A stretch of DNA of 64,000 nt from assembly GCA_016647705.1 (NCBI GenBank), contig CM028327.1, positions 45,587,114 through 45,651,113 of the forward strand, written 5' to 3'. The translations under genes were made by a program, and so were the position numbers. Below are positions 9,976 to 20,620 of this stretch, piece by piece. The DNA is from Eucommia ulmoides (taxonomy: Eukaryota; Streptophyta; Magnoliopsida; Garryales; Eucommiaceae). The notes below the pieces were generated by a model. That model was not told the origin of the DNA and did not search any database. It saw only the letters and a list, made by a program, of their open reading frames with translations. Each line of letters begins with the position of its first letter. The stretch's first letter is position 1.

Positions 9976-10896
9976 ATGAGCACCCAGAATGCAACAGCAC
10001 CGGCTTCAACAATAGTGGGGAAGGCCTTTTTTTTCTTTTCTTTTTTGTTGTTGTAATGAGGTGTTGTTTTGGTCAATTTACGGACTCCTCAACGAATCAT
10101 CTTTTCGGGCGATATTAAGGACGCACTCTCTCACATCGATCTGGTGCATTCAAGATTAAATTCAAGATTTAATTCCTAAAGTACTTTCCGGGAGAGTCGG
10201 ACCATTATTGACAAAGAAAGAGTACATCTCGCCTTGCTAACTAGACTAACACCTCTCGGGTGTGGACAAGGCATATAAAGCGGTAGTTATTTTAGGTGAA
10301 ATAATTGGAGCTATCCCTCATTTTAAATTTTATTAAACTAGAAACTAAAGAAAACACTTTGATAAAACACTATTTATAAATAAAAATTAAAAATAATTGA
10401 ATTTAATCCCAATTTTAAGAGTTAAATTAAAATAGGTTGTAGACTCAAAATTCTTTTTTTTCACAAAACACCATCCACCCATAATTTTTTTTAAAAACTC
10501 TATAAAATAAAATCAACTACCAAAATTACCCTTATAAAACAAAACAAAATATAAAAAAAAAATGAATCTCTCCCAAATCTCCATTTACTATCTTTGTTTA
10601 TTGCATCTCTCTAAAGCACATGGAATCATTGCTCAGATGGCGGCGCCGCCACCATATTCCAATGACATCATAAACAAATTTCTCTCTCACTCACTCGATC
10701 TCTCTCTCTATATTGTTGTCGTTGTGAGCCAAATTAGCAAGCGATAACCTAGATTTAGCCGTCACTGGCCAAATTTTGAACAAGTTTGGCAGTCTTCTCC
10801 CAGTTCTGGTTGATAAGGGATTTTCCAACCTCAATTTATTTATATTTTTAATAAATATTTCAAAAAAAAAATCCATTTTTTTTTTTTTAGCTATGT
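9976..10896. other. Intergenic DNA between two retrotransposons
   Basis: The first bases are the original flank of the DUF4220 gene before the copia insertion. No convincing gene was found. The segment 10075-10265 is related to 45925-46110. The rest is AT-rich with poly-A and poly-T runs ending at the gypsy element's target site. Confidence 0.5.
10075..10265. repeat. Dispersed repeat shared with 45925-46110
   Basis: Both segments contain, in the same order, a CGGGCGAT/CGGGCAAT block, CTGGTGCATTCA, an AGATTAAATTC or TGATTAAATTC block, GGGAGAGTC or GGAGAGTC, ATTGACAA, a CATCTC/CATCCC block and a CTAGACTA/GGACTAGTG block. The match spans about 190 bp with scattered differences. The family is not recognised. 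Confidence 0.55.
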
Positions 10897-11631
10897 TGTT
10901 GGTGTCCAAAAATGGTGAGCAACCAACAGTATAATTCGGAAAGGCAATGTACTTACAAGATTGTTGAGGACGTGATTAACTGGTAAATTTGGGGGTGCTG
11001 ACGATCTCGAGGTGATCGCAATCTGACCTGAAATCTTCGGCCAAACTTGAGATCCTGTTCAAACTCCGAGATGAATGCCTTTCTGAACTCTATCCTGATC
11101 TCTGAGCTGAGCTCTACTAGTTCACTTCGAGCACCTCCACACAGACTCATCGGGGTTATGCCCGATAAAGTCCCTCCGGCATGAGAGTAAGTATCCAAGG
11201 GATAAGGGCTAAGAAATGCTCTAGTGTCAGTAAAGAAGACGTACCATTGGGTATTGGATGTCATGAGCTATTTATAGGCACAGGACTCGATTAGCGCCGT
11301 GAAATTAGGGAGCTAAGCTTGGGTTAATTAACTTAATCCGCTGGGCAGTCAATGAACAAGTAGATTAATGCTATGATCATCTAGGTTGGGCCCATGGGCT
11401 GGAGCCTCAAGACGGCCTAGAGAGGCCCCGAGTACGGAGACGACGAGCGGAGGGGCTTGAGTTCGTCAATTCGGCTTGGAGTTCACCGGCTTAGCTCGGC
11501 TCGATCTTCTTCAACTCGGCAAGGTGATTCTCAATTTGGCTTGGAGGGAACCCGGCTCTCAGCTCGGCCGTTTTTCCACACTTGGAGCTATATCCTACAT
11601 ATGGCATATGTGACGAAATTTTTCCACATTA
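10897..11631 (-). repeat. Left LTR of the Tat gypsy element (its 3' LTR)
   Basis: Read on the plus strand it begins TGTTGGTGTCCAAAAATGG and ends TTTCCACATTA. Its partner at 26572-27319 begins TGTTGGTGTTCAAAAGTGG and ends CCCACATCA. On the minus strand a TATAAATAG box lies at 11268-11276, the expected LTR promoter position. The end was placed using the related solo LTR at 27376-28364, which ends in AATCA. Confidence 0.9.
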
Positions 11632-11642
11632 GTTTCCCCCAA
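11632..11642 (-). other. Polypurine tract of the Tat gypsy element
   Basis: Minus-strand TTGGGGGAAAC lies immediately 5' of the 3' LTR, the expected place and composition for plus-strand priming. Confidence 0.75.
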
Positions 11643-12119
11643 GTCCCGAGGGCAAGAGCGGAACGTGATGGGCTCGGGATTTTCATCAATTAATTATGTC
11701 CAGACTCAGCTTTTGCTCGTTGTTCATTTTGTTGAACATCGCTATTGTGGTTGCTGATCAATGGCCCCGTTGGCCACAAATATTCGTGCCCCGGTACATT
11801 TAGAATGTGCCGAGGTCGTCCCGTTGATGCTAAATCGAAGTTGGTGGCTAAACAACAGAATCCGCAAGCCAAAACTACATATTCCAAAGGCCCAAAACTC
11901 GATCTATGTAATGACCCCTTAGAAATATAGGGTAGCAGCTCATTTTTTAGTCCTCCGGGACGATCGGAAGGCGAAGAGGGTGCTAAAATGACTTTGGAGA
12001 CCCAAAAGCGAAAGGTACTTTAAATACGTTAAATCCGTGCCGTGAGTACGGCAGCTTGTCACCTTGACACAGAATCCTTTATCTCGCCTCTCCAATCCCC
12101 CACGTAAAATAGAGGGGTT

Positions 12120-13935
12120 CCATATTTGTGAAGTTCGAGCTAAGAGTACGACAGCTCGTCAGCTCGGACGATGTTTCGTCCTTCAAAAAGGTTTCATACT
12201 TAGATTATGTCCGAGCTAATAGCACATCAGCTCGTCAACTCGGACCATGTTGGAGCATGTCCAAGCTGAGAGGTCTCATAGTTGGAGCATGTCCAAGCTG
12301 AGAATACGGCAACTCGGACAATTCTTTAACCTTCAAAGAGCCTTCATTTCTATCATGTCCGAGCTGAGAGTACGACAGCTCGTCAACTCAGACCATGACT
12401 GAATCTTCAAAGGGTCTTCATATTTTGAACGTATCCGAGTTGAGAGTACAGCAGCTCGTTAACTAGAGTACAGCGGCTCGTCAACTCGGACCATAACTGG
12501 TTCTTCTTCAAATGGTGTCTTCATATTTGGATCATGTCCGATTTGATAATATGGCAACTCATCAGCTTGGACCATGATTGAATCTTCAAAGGGTCTTTAT
12601 ATTTGGATCATGTCCGAGCTGAGAGTACGACGACTCGTCAGCTTGGACCATGATTGAATCTTCAAAGGGACTTCATATTTGGATCACGTCCGAGCTGGGA
12701 GTACGTCGGCTCGTCAGCTTGGGCAATTCTTCTTACTTGAATAATTTGGAAGAACGGAAGGTTGGAGGTTTCCACTTTTTTATCATGTCTGAGCTGGGAG
12801 TACGTCGGCTAGTCAGCTCAGGGAACTCTTCTTGAAAAACTTGGAAGGAAGGAAGGTTAAAGGCTTCCCTCATTTGATCATGTCCGAGCTAGGAGTATGT
12901 CAGCTCGGACAATTCTTCTTACTTGAAAATTTTAGAAGGAAAGAAGGTTTGAGGCTTCCTTTTTTTTATCATGTCCGAGCTGGGAGTACATTAGCTTGTT
13001 AGCTCAGGCAATTCTTCTTACTTGAAAAACTTGGAAGGAATGAAGGTTGGAGGCTTTCCCTTTTTTATCATATCCGAGTTGGGAGTACGTCAGCTCGGGA
13101 AACTTATTTTACTTGAATAATTTGGAAGGAAGAAAGCTTGGAGGCTTCCCCTTTTTGATCATGTCCGACTTGGGAGTACGTTGGCTCGTCAACTTGGGAA
13201 ACTCTTCTTGAAAAACTTGGAAGGAAGAAAGGTTGGAGGCTACCTCTTTTTGATCATGTCTGAGCTGGGAGTACATCGGCTCGTCAGCTCGAGAAACTCA
13301 TCTTACTTGAATAACTTGGAAGGAAAGAAGGTTGGAAGCTTCTCCTTTTTGATAATGTCCGAGCTGGGAGTACGTCGGCTCGTCAACTAGGGCAATTCTT
13401 CTTACTTGAAAAACTTGGAAAGAAGAAAGGTTGGAGGCTTCCCCTTTTTGATCATGTCCGAGCTGGGAGTACGTTTGCTCATCAGCTCGGGGAACTCTTC
13501 TTACTTGAAAAACTTGTAAAGAATGAAGGTTGGAGGCTTCCTCTTTTTTATCATGTCCGAGCTAGGAGTACGTCGGCTCGTTAGCTCGGGCAATTCTTTT
13601 TACTTGAAAAACTTGGAAGGAAGGAAGGTTGGAGGCTTCCCATTTTTTATCATGTCCGAGTTGGGATTACATCGACTCGTCAGCTCAGGGAACTTTTCTT
13701 GAAAAACTTAGAAGGAATGAAGGTTGGAGGCTTCTTCTTTTTTATTATGTTTGAGCTGGGAGTACATCGGCTCATCAGCTCGAACAATTCTTCTTACTTG
13801 AATAATTTGGAAGGAAGGAAGGTTGGAGACTTCCCTTTTTTGATTATGTCCGAGTTGGAAGTACGTCGGCTCGTCAGTTCGGGCAATTCTTTTTACTTGA
13901 AAAACTTGGAAGGAAGGAACGTTGGAGGCTTCTTG
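12120..13935. repeat. Tandem repeat array, about 97 bp period, inside the Tat element
   Basis: From about 12680 to 13935 there are some 13 units spaced 90-107 bp, mostly 95-101. Each carries GAGCTGGGAGTACGTCGGCT followed by a GTCAGCTCGG-like part and an AACTTGGAAGGAA-like part. From 12120 to 12680 the units are shorter (about 65-105 bp) and more divergent, with only the GAGCTGAGAGTACGACAGCTCG core. Tandem arrays between the coding part and the 3' LTR are known in Tat and Ogre elements and can seed satellites. Small open frames in it (for example 13181-13390 and 13699-13986) are repeat by-products. Confidence 0.93.
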
Positions 13936-13976
13936 ATCTCGCAATTGATTACCGTCCACACATGGCGCATGGGCGA

Positions 13977-14120
13977 CACGTGCTAAAATTTTGGCTTGTA
14001 GGGGAAGCTAATGGACAACCGCTGGATGGGCGGCACGTGGTAATAAACGCATCAATCGACACATCCGTGACCGTTAGGCAATGCGACTCCTCTTATGGGT
14101 GCATTTCTTTTTATAAAAAA
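13977..14120 (+). promoter_or_regulatory. Promoter-like region driving the antisense ORF
   Basis: Two CACGTG G-boxes (13977-13982 and 14034-14039) are followed by TATAAAAAA at 14112-14120. Downstream lies a pyrimidine-rich leader and then the plus-strand ORF of the Tat element. Order and spacing look like a plant core promoter with bZIP/bHLH-type sites. Activity is inference. Confidence 0.45.
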
Positions 14121-14356
14121 TGGGGCCTCTTTATTCATTCAACACTTGCGAAATTTCCAGAGCTCTCCCTTCTCCTCGGTACTGGTACCTTTTTTCTCAT
14201 TTGTCTAGATAAAATATCGGCCTTCTCTTCCTCTTCTTATTTTTTATCTTCGGGTTCGATCTCCAGCTCAAAGTCCGATTCCTCGGAACGGACGTCCGTC
14301 AGCTCCCTGTCCTTTAGGGTCGAGCATCGTTCCGCTCCAAGAAATGCCTTGTCGAC

Positions 14357-15531
14357 TGCTATGGCCAGGATCTACGAAACGAGCAGTGTGACTCAGTCAT
14401 TCTTGGTCGATCGCGCGGTCGCGGTAAGTTGTGCCAACGAGAGCGGGGGTGCATCTACATCGCATGATCCTGATGTCGGGGGTCCCTCCTGGTTCTGTCA
14501 CTGTGGTGGGTATCCCCCCTGGCATCTCCCTACCCAAGCTACTTCGTGAAAACGAGGTGCACAATGCTAGGCCAGAGAAACTTTACATAAAGGTCCCGAT
14601 CTCGAGCCTGGTGTGGAATACAAAAACCACTATAACTGAAGTGTATGTCCTCACATGCCGAAGTGAATACTTATTCCCAGAGGGGGTTAAGACTATTGTT
14701 CCTGGGGCCGATGATCATGCATGTATGCCACCGGCGGGCTATATGACCTTTTATAAGCAACAGCTGGAGACGGGTCTCCGATTCTCGATCCACTGGTGGA
14801 TCCGGGTCCTCTGTAGGGAGTATCGTTTGTGTTCGTCATAAATTGCTCCGAATGGTATGAGGGCCCTAGTGGCGTCGTATATCATCTTCAGGGCCAAGGG
14901 ACTCGAGCCGAGCATTAAGCTCTTCAAGGCTCTATTCTACCCTAAGCCATTTCCCTGAGGCGCTGGGTGGTGCTACATCTCGTCCAGGTAAACTTTCTTG
15001 AGGACCTGGGCTCTTCCATTCACAATTGGAAGCCCCAATTCTTCTATCTCAAAGGGAGCGGCTGGCAATCCGGCCCGAATGACGAAAGAAAATACCCCTT
15101 TCAGATGGAATGGGAAAAAAAGTAAGTAAGACTATGGTCCCTCGAGGAGGATTCTTGTTCTCAGACTTATCTTTACACTTGCATTAATAATTTCTCGTTG
15201 TGGTTTTACGCAGTAAAAGAAGTACCCAAGAAGAAGATGTAAGACCCTGATTTTTTTTTTTTTTTTTTAAGACGCGTTTTCGCACAATTTAAGTTGTATT
15301 TTAGCACACTTAAAAATAACGGAGTAGATTGTACTATTTATTATTTAATTTAAGATTTGAGGGGATAATTAGTAATTTTCAAAATACAAATTGTAAACTT
15401 TTGGACTTAAATGATTTCAAATTTTTAATTAGGGGTGAAATTACAATTTAATAAAATCTTAAATATTGATTTTGGATTAAAAATGAGATTTAAAGAAATT
15501 TAGGGGAAGGAAAGAGTATTTGAACAAAAGT

Positions 15532-15562
<31 letters not shown>

Positions 15563-18500
15563 AGTTGAAAAAAAAGGCAAGCCTATACCGACCTCACTTC
15601 CCATTTTTTTCTCGATTCTTCCGTACCTCCCCTTTTTTTCTCAATTCTTCCGTTGATCTCATGGCTTACACACGTAGCGGTGGGTGTGTGTTCGTGTTCT
15701 TCATGTAGGTATGTGTCGTCGTCAAATTTCAAAGAGAGAGAGAGAAGGCGGTTCGCTCCGGTGGGTGTGTGATCGTCGTTCGTCCGATGGTGCGTAATTA
15801 TCGCCGTCGTTCGATAAGGGTGTATAGATGTTACTGGGTATGTGGATGTGCTGCAGTGGTTGTGTGTTTTGTTGTGTATGTGTTGTGATCAGTGTGTGTA
15901 CTTGACGTTGTATGTGTGTGTTCTGGTGCGTGTATGTGTTGCCGTCGGTTAAATGGGGTCGGCGGTAAGTGAAGGTTAGAAAGAGAGAGAGATGTTTGTG
16001 TTCTATGTGGGTGTGTTCTGCTTGATCAGTGTGAGTGTGGCCTGCTGTGTGTGTACATGTGCTATCGTTCAGATTGGTCCGACGGTGGTGGGTCATGTAT
16101 GTATATGTGTGTGATTAGCGAGGGTGGTTTGCATGGGGTGAGTGTTTCGTGTGTGGGTTTTGATCCACCGTTGCTGCTAGGTGTGTTGTCGTTGGAAGAG
16201 AGAGAGAGCAATTCGGCGGTGTTGTTCTTTCGGTAGCGTCACCGGCGGTGAAGGGAATGGCATGTGTTGTTGGGTGTTCGGTATTGGGTGGTGATCGATG
16301 TGTTTTGATGGCCGATGAAGGTGAGGAGTGGAAGGAGGTCGGCGGTTTGGGTTGAACCAGAAACAGACGCAAACAGGAAAAGAGAATAGGAAGCAGAAAC
16401 ACAAATCAGAAGCAGCGGGGAAGAAAGAAAAAGAAAAAAGAGGAAAAAAAAATACACAAACCACCCCAATAAAATCCAAAAAATCCAATCTTGCGGCAAA
16501 CGAAAAATCCGGGGAAGGTAGAATGCTAAACTCTCTTAATATATGTATTTAATTGTCTAAATTGAATGGGCGATATGAAATAGTGAGACCGTTCACATGA
16601 ATAAATTCGATATAATAAACTGTAACGGAGTAATATTAGTTGACTAGTAATATTTCATAATAAAAAGACAGGGAATAGAAAATCACGTAAATTAGGGTCT
16701 GCATTTTATGGTTAGATTATTTTTACATAAAATATTAATTTAGACCCTGTTACTATTAGGTTCACACATCGGAGTACCGGTAGAGAACAGGCGGTTAAAG
16801 TCTTCGAAAAAGGATAATCAGATGAGTATATTGTCTTCTTGCTAAACTATTGTTATATCTACATATGATAGAAAATAGTTGTATTTACCTTGAATGCTTT
16901 TAAAATTTTGTGGATCAAACAGGTTTTGGGTGAGTTGGTAAAATGAATTTTCGTGAGATTAAGATGGTTTTCGAAAGGAAGGTAAAAATTGTTTTTCATT
17001 GGATTTGGTAGTTTTAAAAGAGAGTGGAAAAATGGTTTTGGTAAAATCAGACGTTTCCTTTTAAAAGAAAGTGAAAAATATTATTTTCGGATAAAAAGTC
17101 GATTTTGGAAAAGAGAGGTGGATGTGTGATCTGACGATGTTGATTAGACGATATCATTACGTTGTGATTTGATGATGATGTTATTGATTTGACGATACCA
17201 TAGTATTTATCCACTGCGGTGGAGTGGTGTTTATCTGTTTCGGCAAAGTGATGTTATCCGCTTTGGCGGAGTGGTGATTTATCTGCTTCGGCAGAGTGGT
17301 GATTATACTGCGCAGTGATTATCCACTTTGACGAAGTGATAGGTGTTCGTAGGAAGGCATATCCTACGGATGGTACGGTACCTTGCAACTCCCGATCGTG
17401 AGGTTAAAACGATCACTATGGCTAGCCAGAGAGAGAAAGTGGTGTGGTGTTTGAGGTGTGGTATTTTGTCGTATTTGGTGTTTTGTCATATATGGTAATG
17501 TGGTGTTTTATTATATCGTCTTGGTGTTTTATCATATTATTTTATGCTGATGGTTTGGATGGATTTCATATATTTGATATATATATTGATGATTCTGAAT
17601 GGTAGGAAGAAGGAGTTTTCTCGTGGTATATGATTTTTATACTACTGTTCAAAATGTGTTTGTTTATACGCGTTAAGCTTGATCTATTTAAATATTGTAT
17701 TATTTAGAATGCATTATTATTTAAAAATGATTTTTTTTATTTTATTAAGAAGGCAGTACACTCGCAGGTGGAGCAATTAGGAGTCGGTCCCCTACTGGCA
17801 ATAGGTAGAGTTATGCGTTAGAGTCATATGGGAGTTATGAGAAGAGTTGTCAGAGGTGAACCAGTGAGAGGTTCATGGGTAATTTATATTCCTTTATACT
17901 TATATTTGGGGACGGGTGTGTCCCCATATGAGAATTTATGTATATCCTGTATAGACGATTGTATATTTATTGTATGCATATTATAATATATTAGATGATT
18001 TAAATGTTCAAATGATGTCGTGTTGTCGTCACGCCGGCCCCGGGATGGGTCGTGATAGAAGAGGCCTGAGCTGAGCAAGGAGATTGTCGAGCAGAGGGAC
18101 AAGGTTTTGAGGACGGTCTTCAGGGACATGAATACCCTGATCGATTCTCATCTCTTCACCATCTACTGGTACCGACTACCGGGCACTCCGCTCGTCCTCA
18201 ACATCCCTGCAGACTCAAGTAACAGTAAGTGATCTCGGCCTTGTCAATTCTTTATACTTGAATTTTCATATCGTTCCTAGCTCAACCGCGTAGATACTCT
18301 TGTGTAGAATTGGATGTTGCCGGCCTGGACAGAGGAATTTCTAAATATCTTGCTGAATATTGCAGCTATAGACAAGGCGATGGTTGTTCAGAAGCTGATA
18401 GAGAAGAAGGCCCGAGAGGCTACCGAGGCGGGAAATACCAGCGGCTTAGAGCACACAGAGGGATCCCAGGATGGGCAGACATCCCAACTTTCCCCAACGC

Positions 18501-19892
18501 CGTCACAGCAACAACGACACCCGACGATGCTTACCCGAAGCCTTTCTCCTGCTCTTTCCAGGTTGTGATAAGGGAAACCTCGCAGTCGAAGTCGGGTTCC
18601 CGTCAGTCCACCCGTACTCGGAGTGGAGACACCTCCCTCTGAGCTTCCGACAAGGGAAAGAAGAAGGCCCACGAGGGCAGACAAAAGAAGCACAAATTAT
18701 CCAAGAGATCCAAGCTTATGCCCGGGGCTTTCTCCGAGCTGACGGTTGATGGTTCGTTTTTTAGGATTCCTAACACAGGGCTCCCAGCCGACCGGGCCTA
18801 CTGAGAAGTCTGTAGGTGATACCTATTTACCTCCGCCGCATCACCCCTCCCAATGACAAAACCTTGATAGAAGAGGAGAGCATCGGTAACCTCATGCGCT
18901 AAGCTGTCTACGACCAGCTCTCGGTAAGGACTCCATCAATTCATGTTTCTATTTTGCTTCCATTAATTTATAAAAATTTTCTAAGTGTACTAAATTCGCC
19001 GCCCTGATACAAAGCATGCTCTGAATGTCGGTCGTGTTTGACCGGATCTCCGAGAGAGCCATGGAGGAGTCAATCCTTCGGACGGAAAAGGCTGCGACAA
19101 AGGCAAAAGTGAGTAGACTAAATGACAACCTCCATCTTGCCACCCAAGTGGTCGCTGTGCAACCAGACTGGTCATACGTGCGACCAGTAGGCATATGCCC
19201 CCCAGCTTTGGACATGATATGTCTAGACTTCTCTCGTTCTCATCTATTTCTTGTCCATTTTGTTCCGAATTAACGCGTTTTTATTCCATTTCGAAAAATC
19301 TACGAAAACAAATAAAATAAATTAATTACTATTTTTTAATTTACTTAAAAGATTAACAAAACTTAATTTAGCAGTATTAAATCGCATAAATGCGGTGCGA
19401 TCACCAAGCTCACCACAGCCTTCAAGCCAGGCACGTCCTTGTCACTCAAGAATGGGACAACTTTTAAAAACAAAATACTGACCTAGAGAAGAAGGTGGAT
19501 GAGATGGAGAGGAGGCTAAAAAAATAAGAGATGCTGAGGGCGAAGGCAATCCGTAAAGCAGAGAAGAAAGTCGTCCAAGACTACAAGTCAGACGCAGAAT
19601 TCAAGAACCTAAAGTACGAGGTTGCCGAGTACATGGACGATATTCATAAGGCCACGTTTCGCTTCTTCAAAGCCACTATCCCAATTTCGACTGCTTGGGT
19701 GTCAGGATGGAGTTTCCCAAGCAAGGAGATCTTGCGGTAGAAAGGGCAGCCGAGGTGGTCCAATAGGAGCAAGCTCAGAACGCGGAGGCTGAAGAATGAG
19801 ATGGTGAGGAGGCCAAGGGGGAAGAAGATGATGGGGATGAGGACACTACCGTCGACGTTGTGGACGTCGAAGGTGTCTCTGGAGAAGAATAG
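14357..19892 (+). pseudogene. Antisense ORF of the Tat element ('putative gypsy type transposon' domain, PF04195-like), interrupted
   Basis: This lies opposite to gag-pol, between pol and the 3' LTR. A conserved block near 14525-14840 has PPAGYMTFYKQQLETGLRF, the signature of the plant domain labelled Transposase_28. Spliced-gene traits are visible: GTAAGT at 15122 with TTTTACGCAG ending at 15213, and GTAAGT at 18225 with an acceptor at 18307. A lysine- and glutamate-rich coiled-coil tail follows at 19480-19730, then an acidic end with TAG at 19890-19892. Frameshifts and stops (for example the TAA ending at 14841) and a 2.8 kb solo LTR at 15238-18057 disrupt it. The protein's role is unknown; despite the Pfam name there is no evidence that it is a transposase. 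The ATG at 14357 is a guess. Confidence 0.7.
15238..18057 (+). mobile_element. 2.8 kb solo LTR, family S1, nested in the antisense ORF
   Basis: It begins TGTAAGACCC and ends GGGTCGTGATA, and is flanked by a perfect target duplication GAAGA (15233-15237 and 18058-18062). It has no gag, pol, PBS or polypurine tract. A second copy at 41227-43362 has the same ends and its own target duplication, which supports a solo LTR read on the plus strand. It contains a (TA)n stretch (15535-15560), GT-rich and GA-rich parts, and blocks shared with the second copy near 17350-17425 and 17750-17815. Starts of the TGTAAGACCC kind with ends like GGGTCGTGACA are known from long LTRs of plant chromovirus gypsy elements; family assignment is inference. 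Confidence 0.88.
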
Positions 19893-20620
19893 GCTCCTTG
19901 GCAGTCAAGGGTGTGGTACAAGATCCTCGGCACGGACATTTTTAAAAACTTGAACTCTTTGTTTGTTTGTGTTTTATTTTTTTTATTTTTTTTGTATAGC
20001 ATGACTGTGTAAATGGGCATGAACCCCACTGATGTAAGCCCTCATTTTTTGAATATAATACACAGGAGATTTTTTGAGCAATTACTTGTCCGAACTATCT
20101 TCTCCCTCCTTCATTCTCTTTAGGACATAGGAAGTAAGTCGTTTTCTCATTCAGTCCGAGACGATGTGCTCGGGATAATGTGGTCGGCTACTTTGGTAAA
20201 CTTATTCAACTTTCAAAACTTAGCACCCGTGCTGAACACTCATAGATCTCAGCTCTGCATTCTTTTAGTGGACAACCAAATTTATAGATCCGGGCTGATG
20301 TTGCCCTAAGAGTGTAGCTCGGCCAAAAATTCACACTGAGTGTGAATTTTGACGCCATTTGGTTTTGGGATCCTTTTGGTCAAGATTTCATACTTGTTTT
20401 GTCAAGGCTATGGACACCCTGCCCCCCAGCCCGTAGCGGAAGTAGTTTCACTGCTCGTGCTACTGGCTAGAATTTGGCTCTTCTGGACAGTTCTTGATGT
20501 TTCTGGGTGTTTCGGAGTATTGCTTCAAGAGAAATGTGTATGGGCTAGTAGAATGTTATTTCTTGAAACTCCATTACATTGATAAGAAAATACATTACAC
20601 CTGGTATGAAAATGGAATGT

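Noticed and set aside
12120..13935. Array could look like a CRISPR
   Set aside because: Units are about 97 bp and similar throughout, with no short repeats separated by unique spacers, and the locus lies inside a plant retrotransposon.
13699..14549. Open frames of 95 and 195 residues at the end of the tandem array
   Set aside because: The first is repeat sequence read as protein. The second runs through the promoter-like region in a frame other than the conserved antisense domain.
15722..16499. Several minus-strand frames rich in histidine, threonine and phenylalanine
   Set aside because: They lie within GT- and GA-rich simple sequence of the S1 solo LTR, with no recognisable domain.
15238..18057. 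Full retrotransposon instead of a solo LTR
   Set aside because: No gag, pol, primer site or internal LTR pair exists, and the ends match a second copy with its own target duplication.
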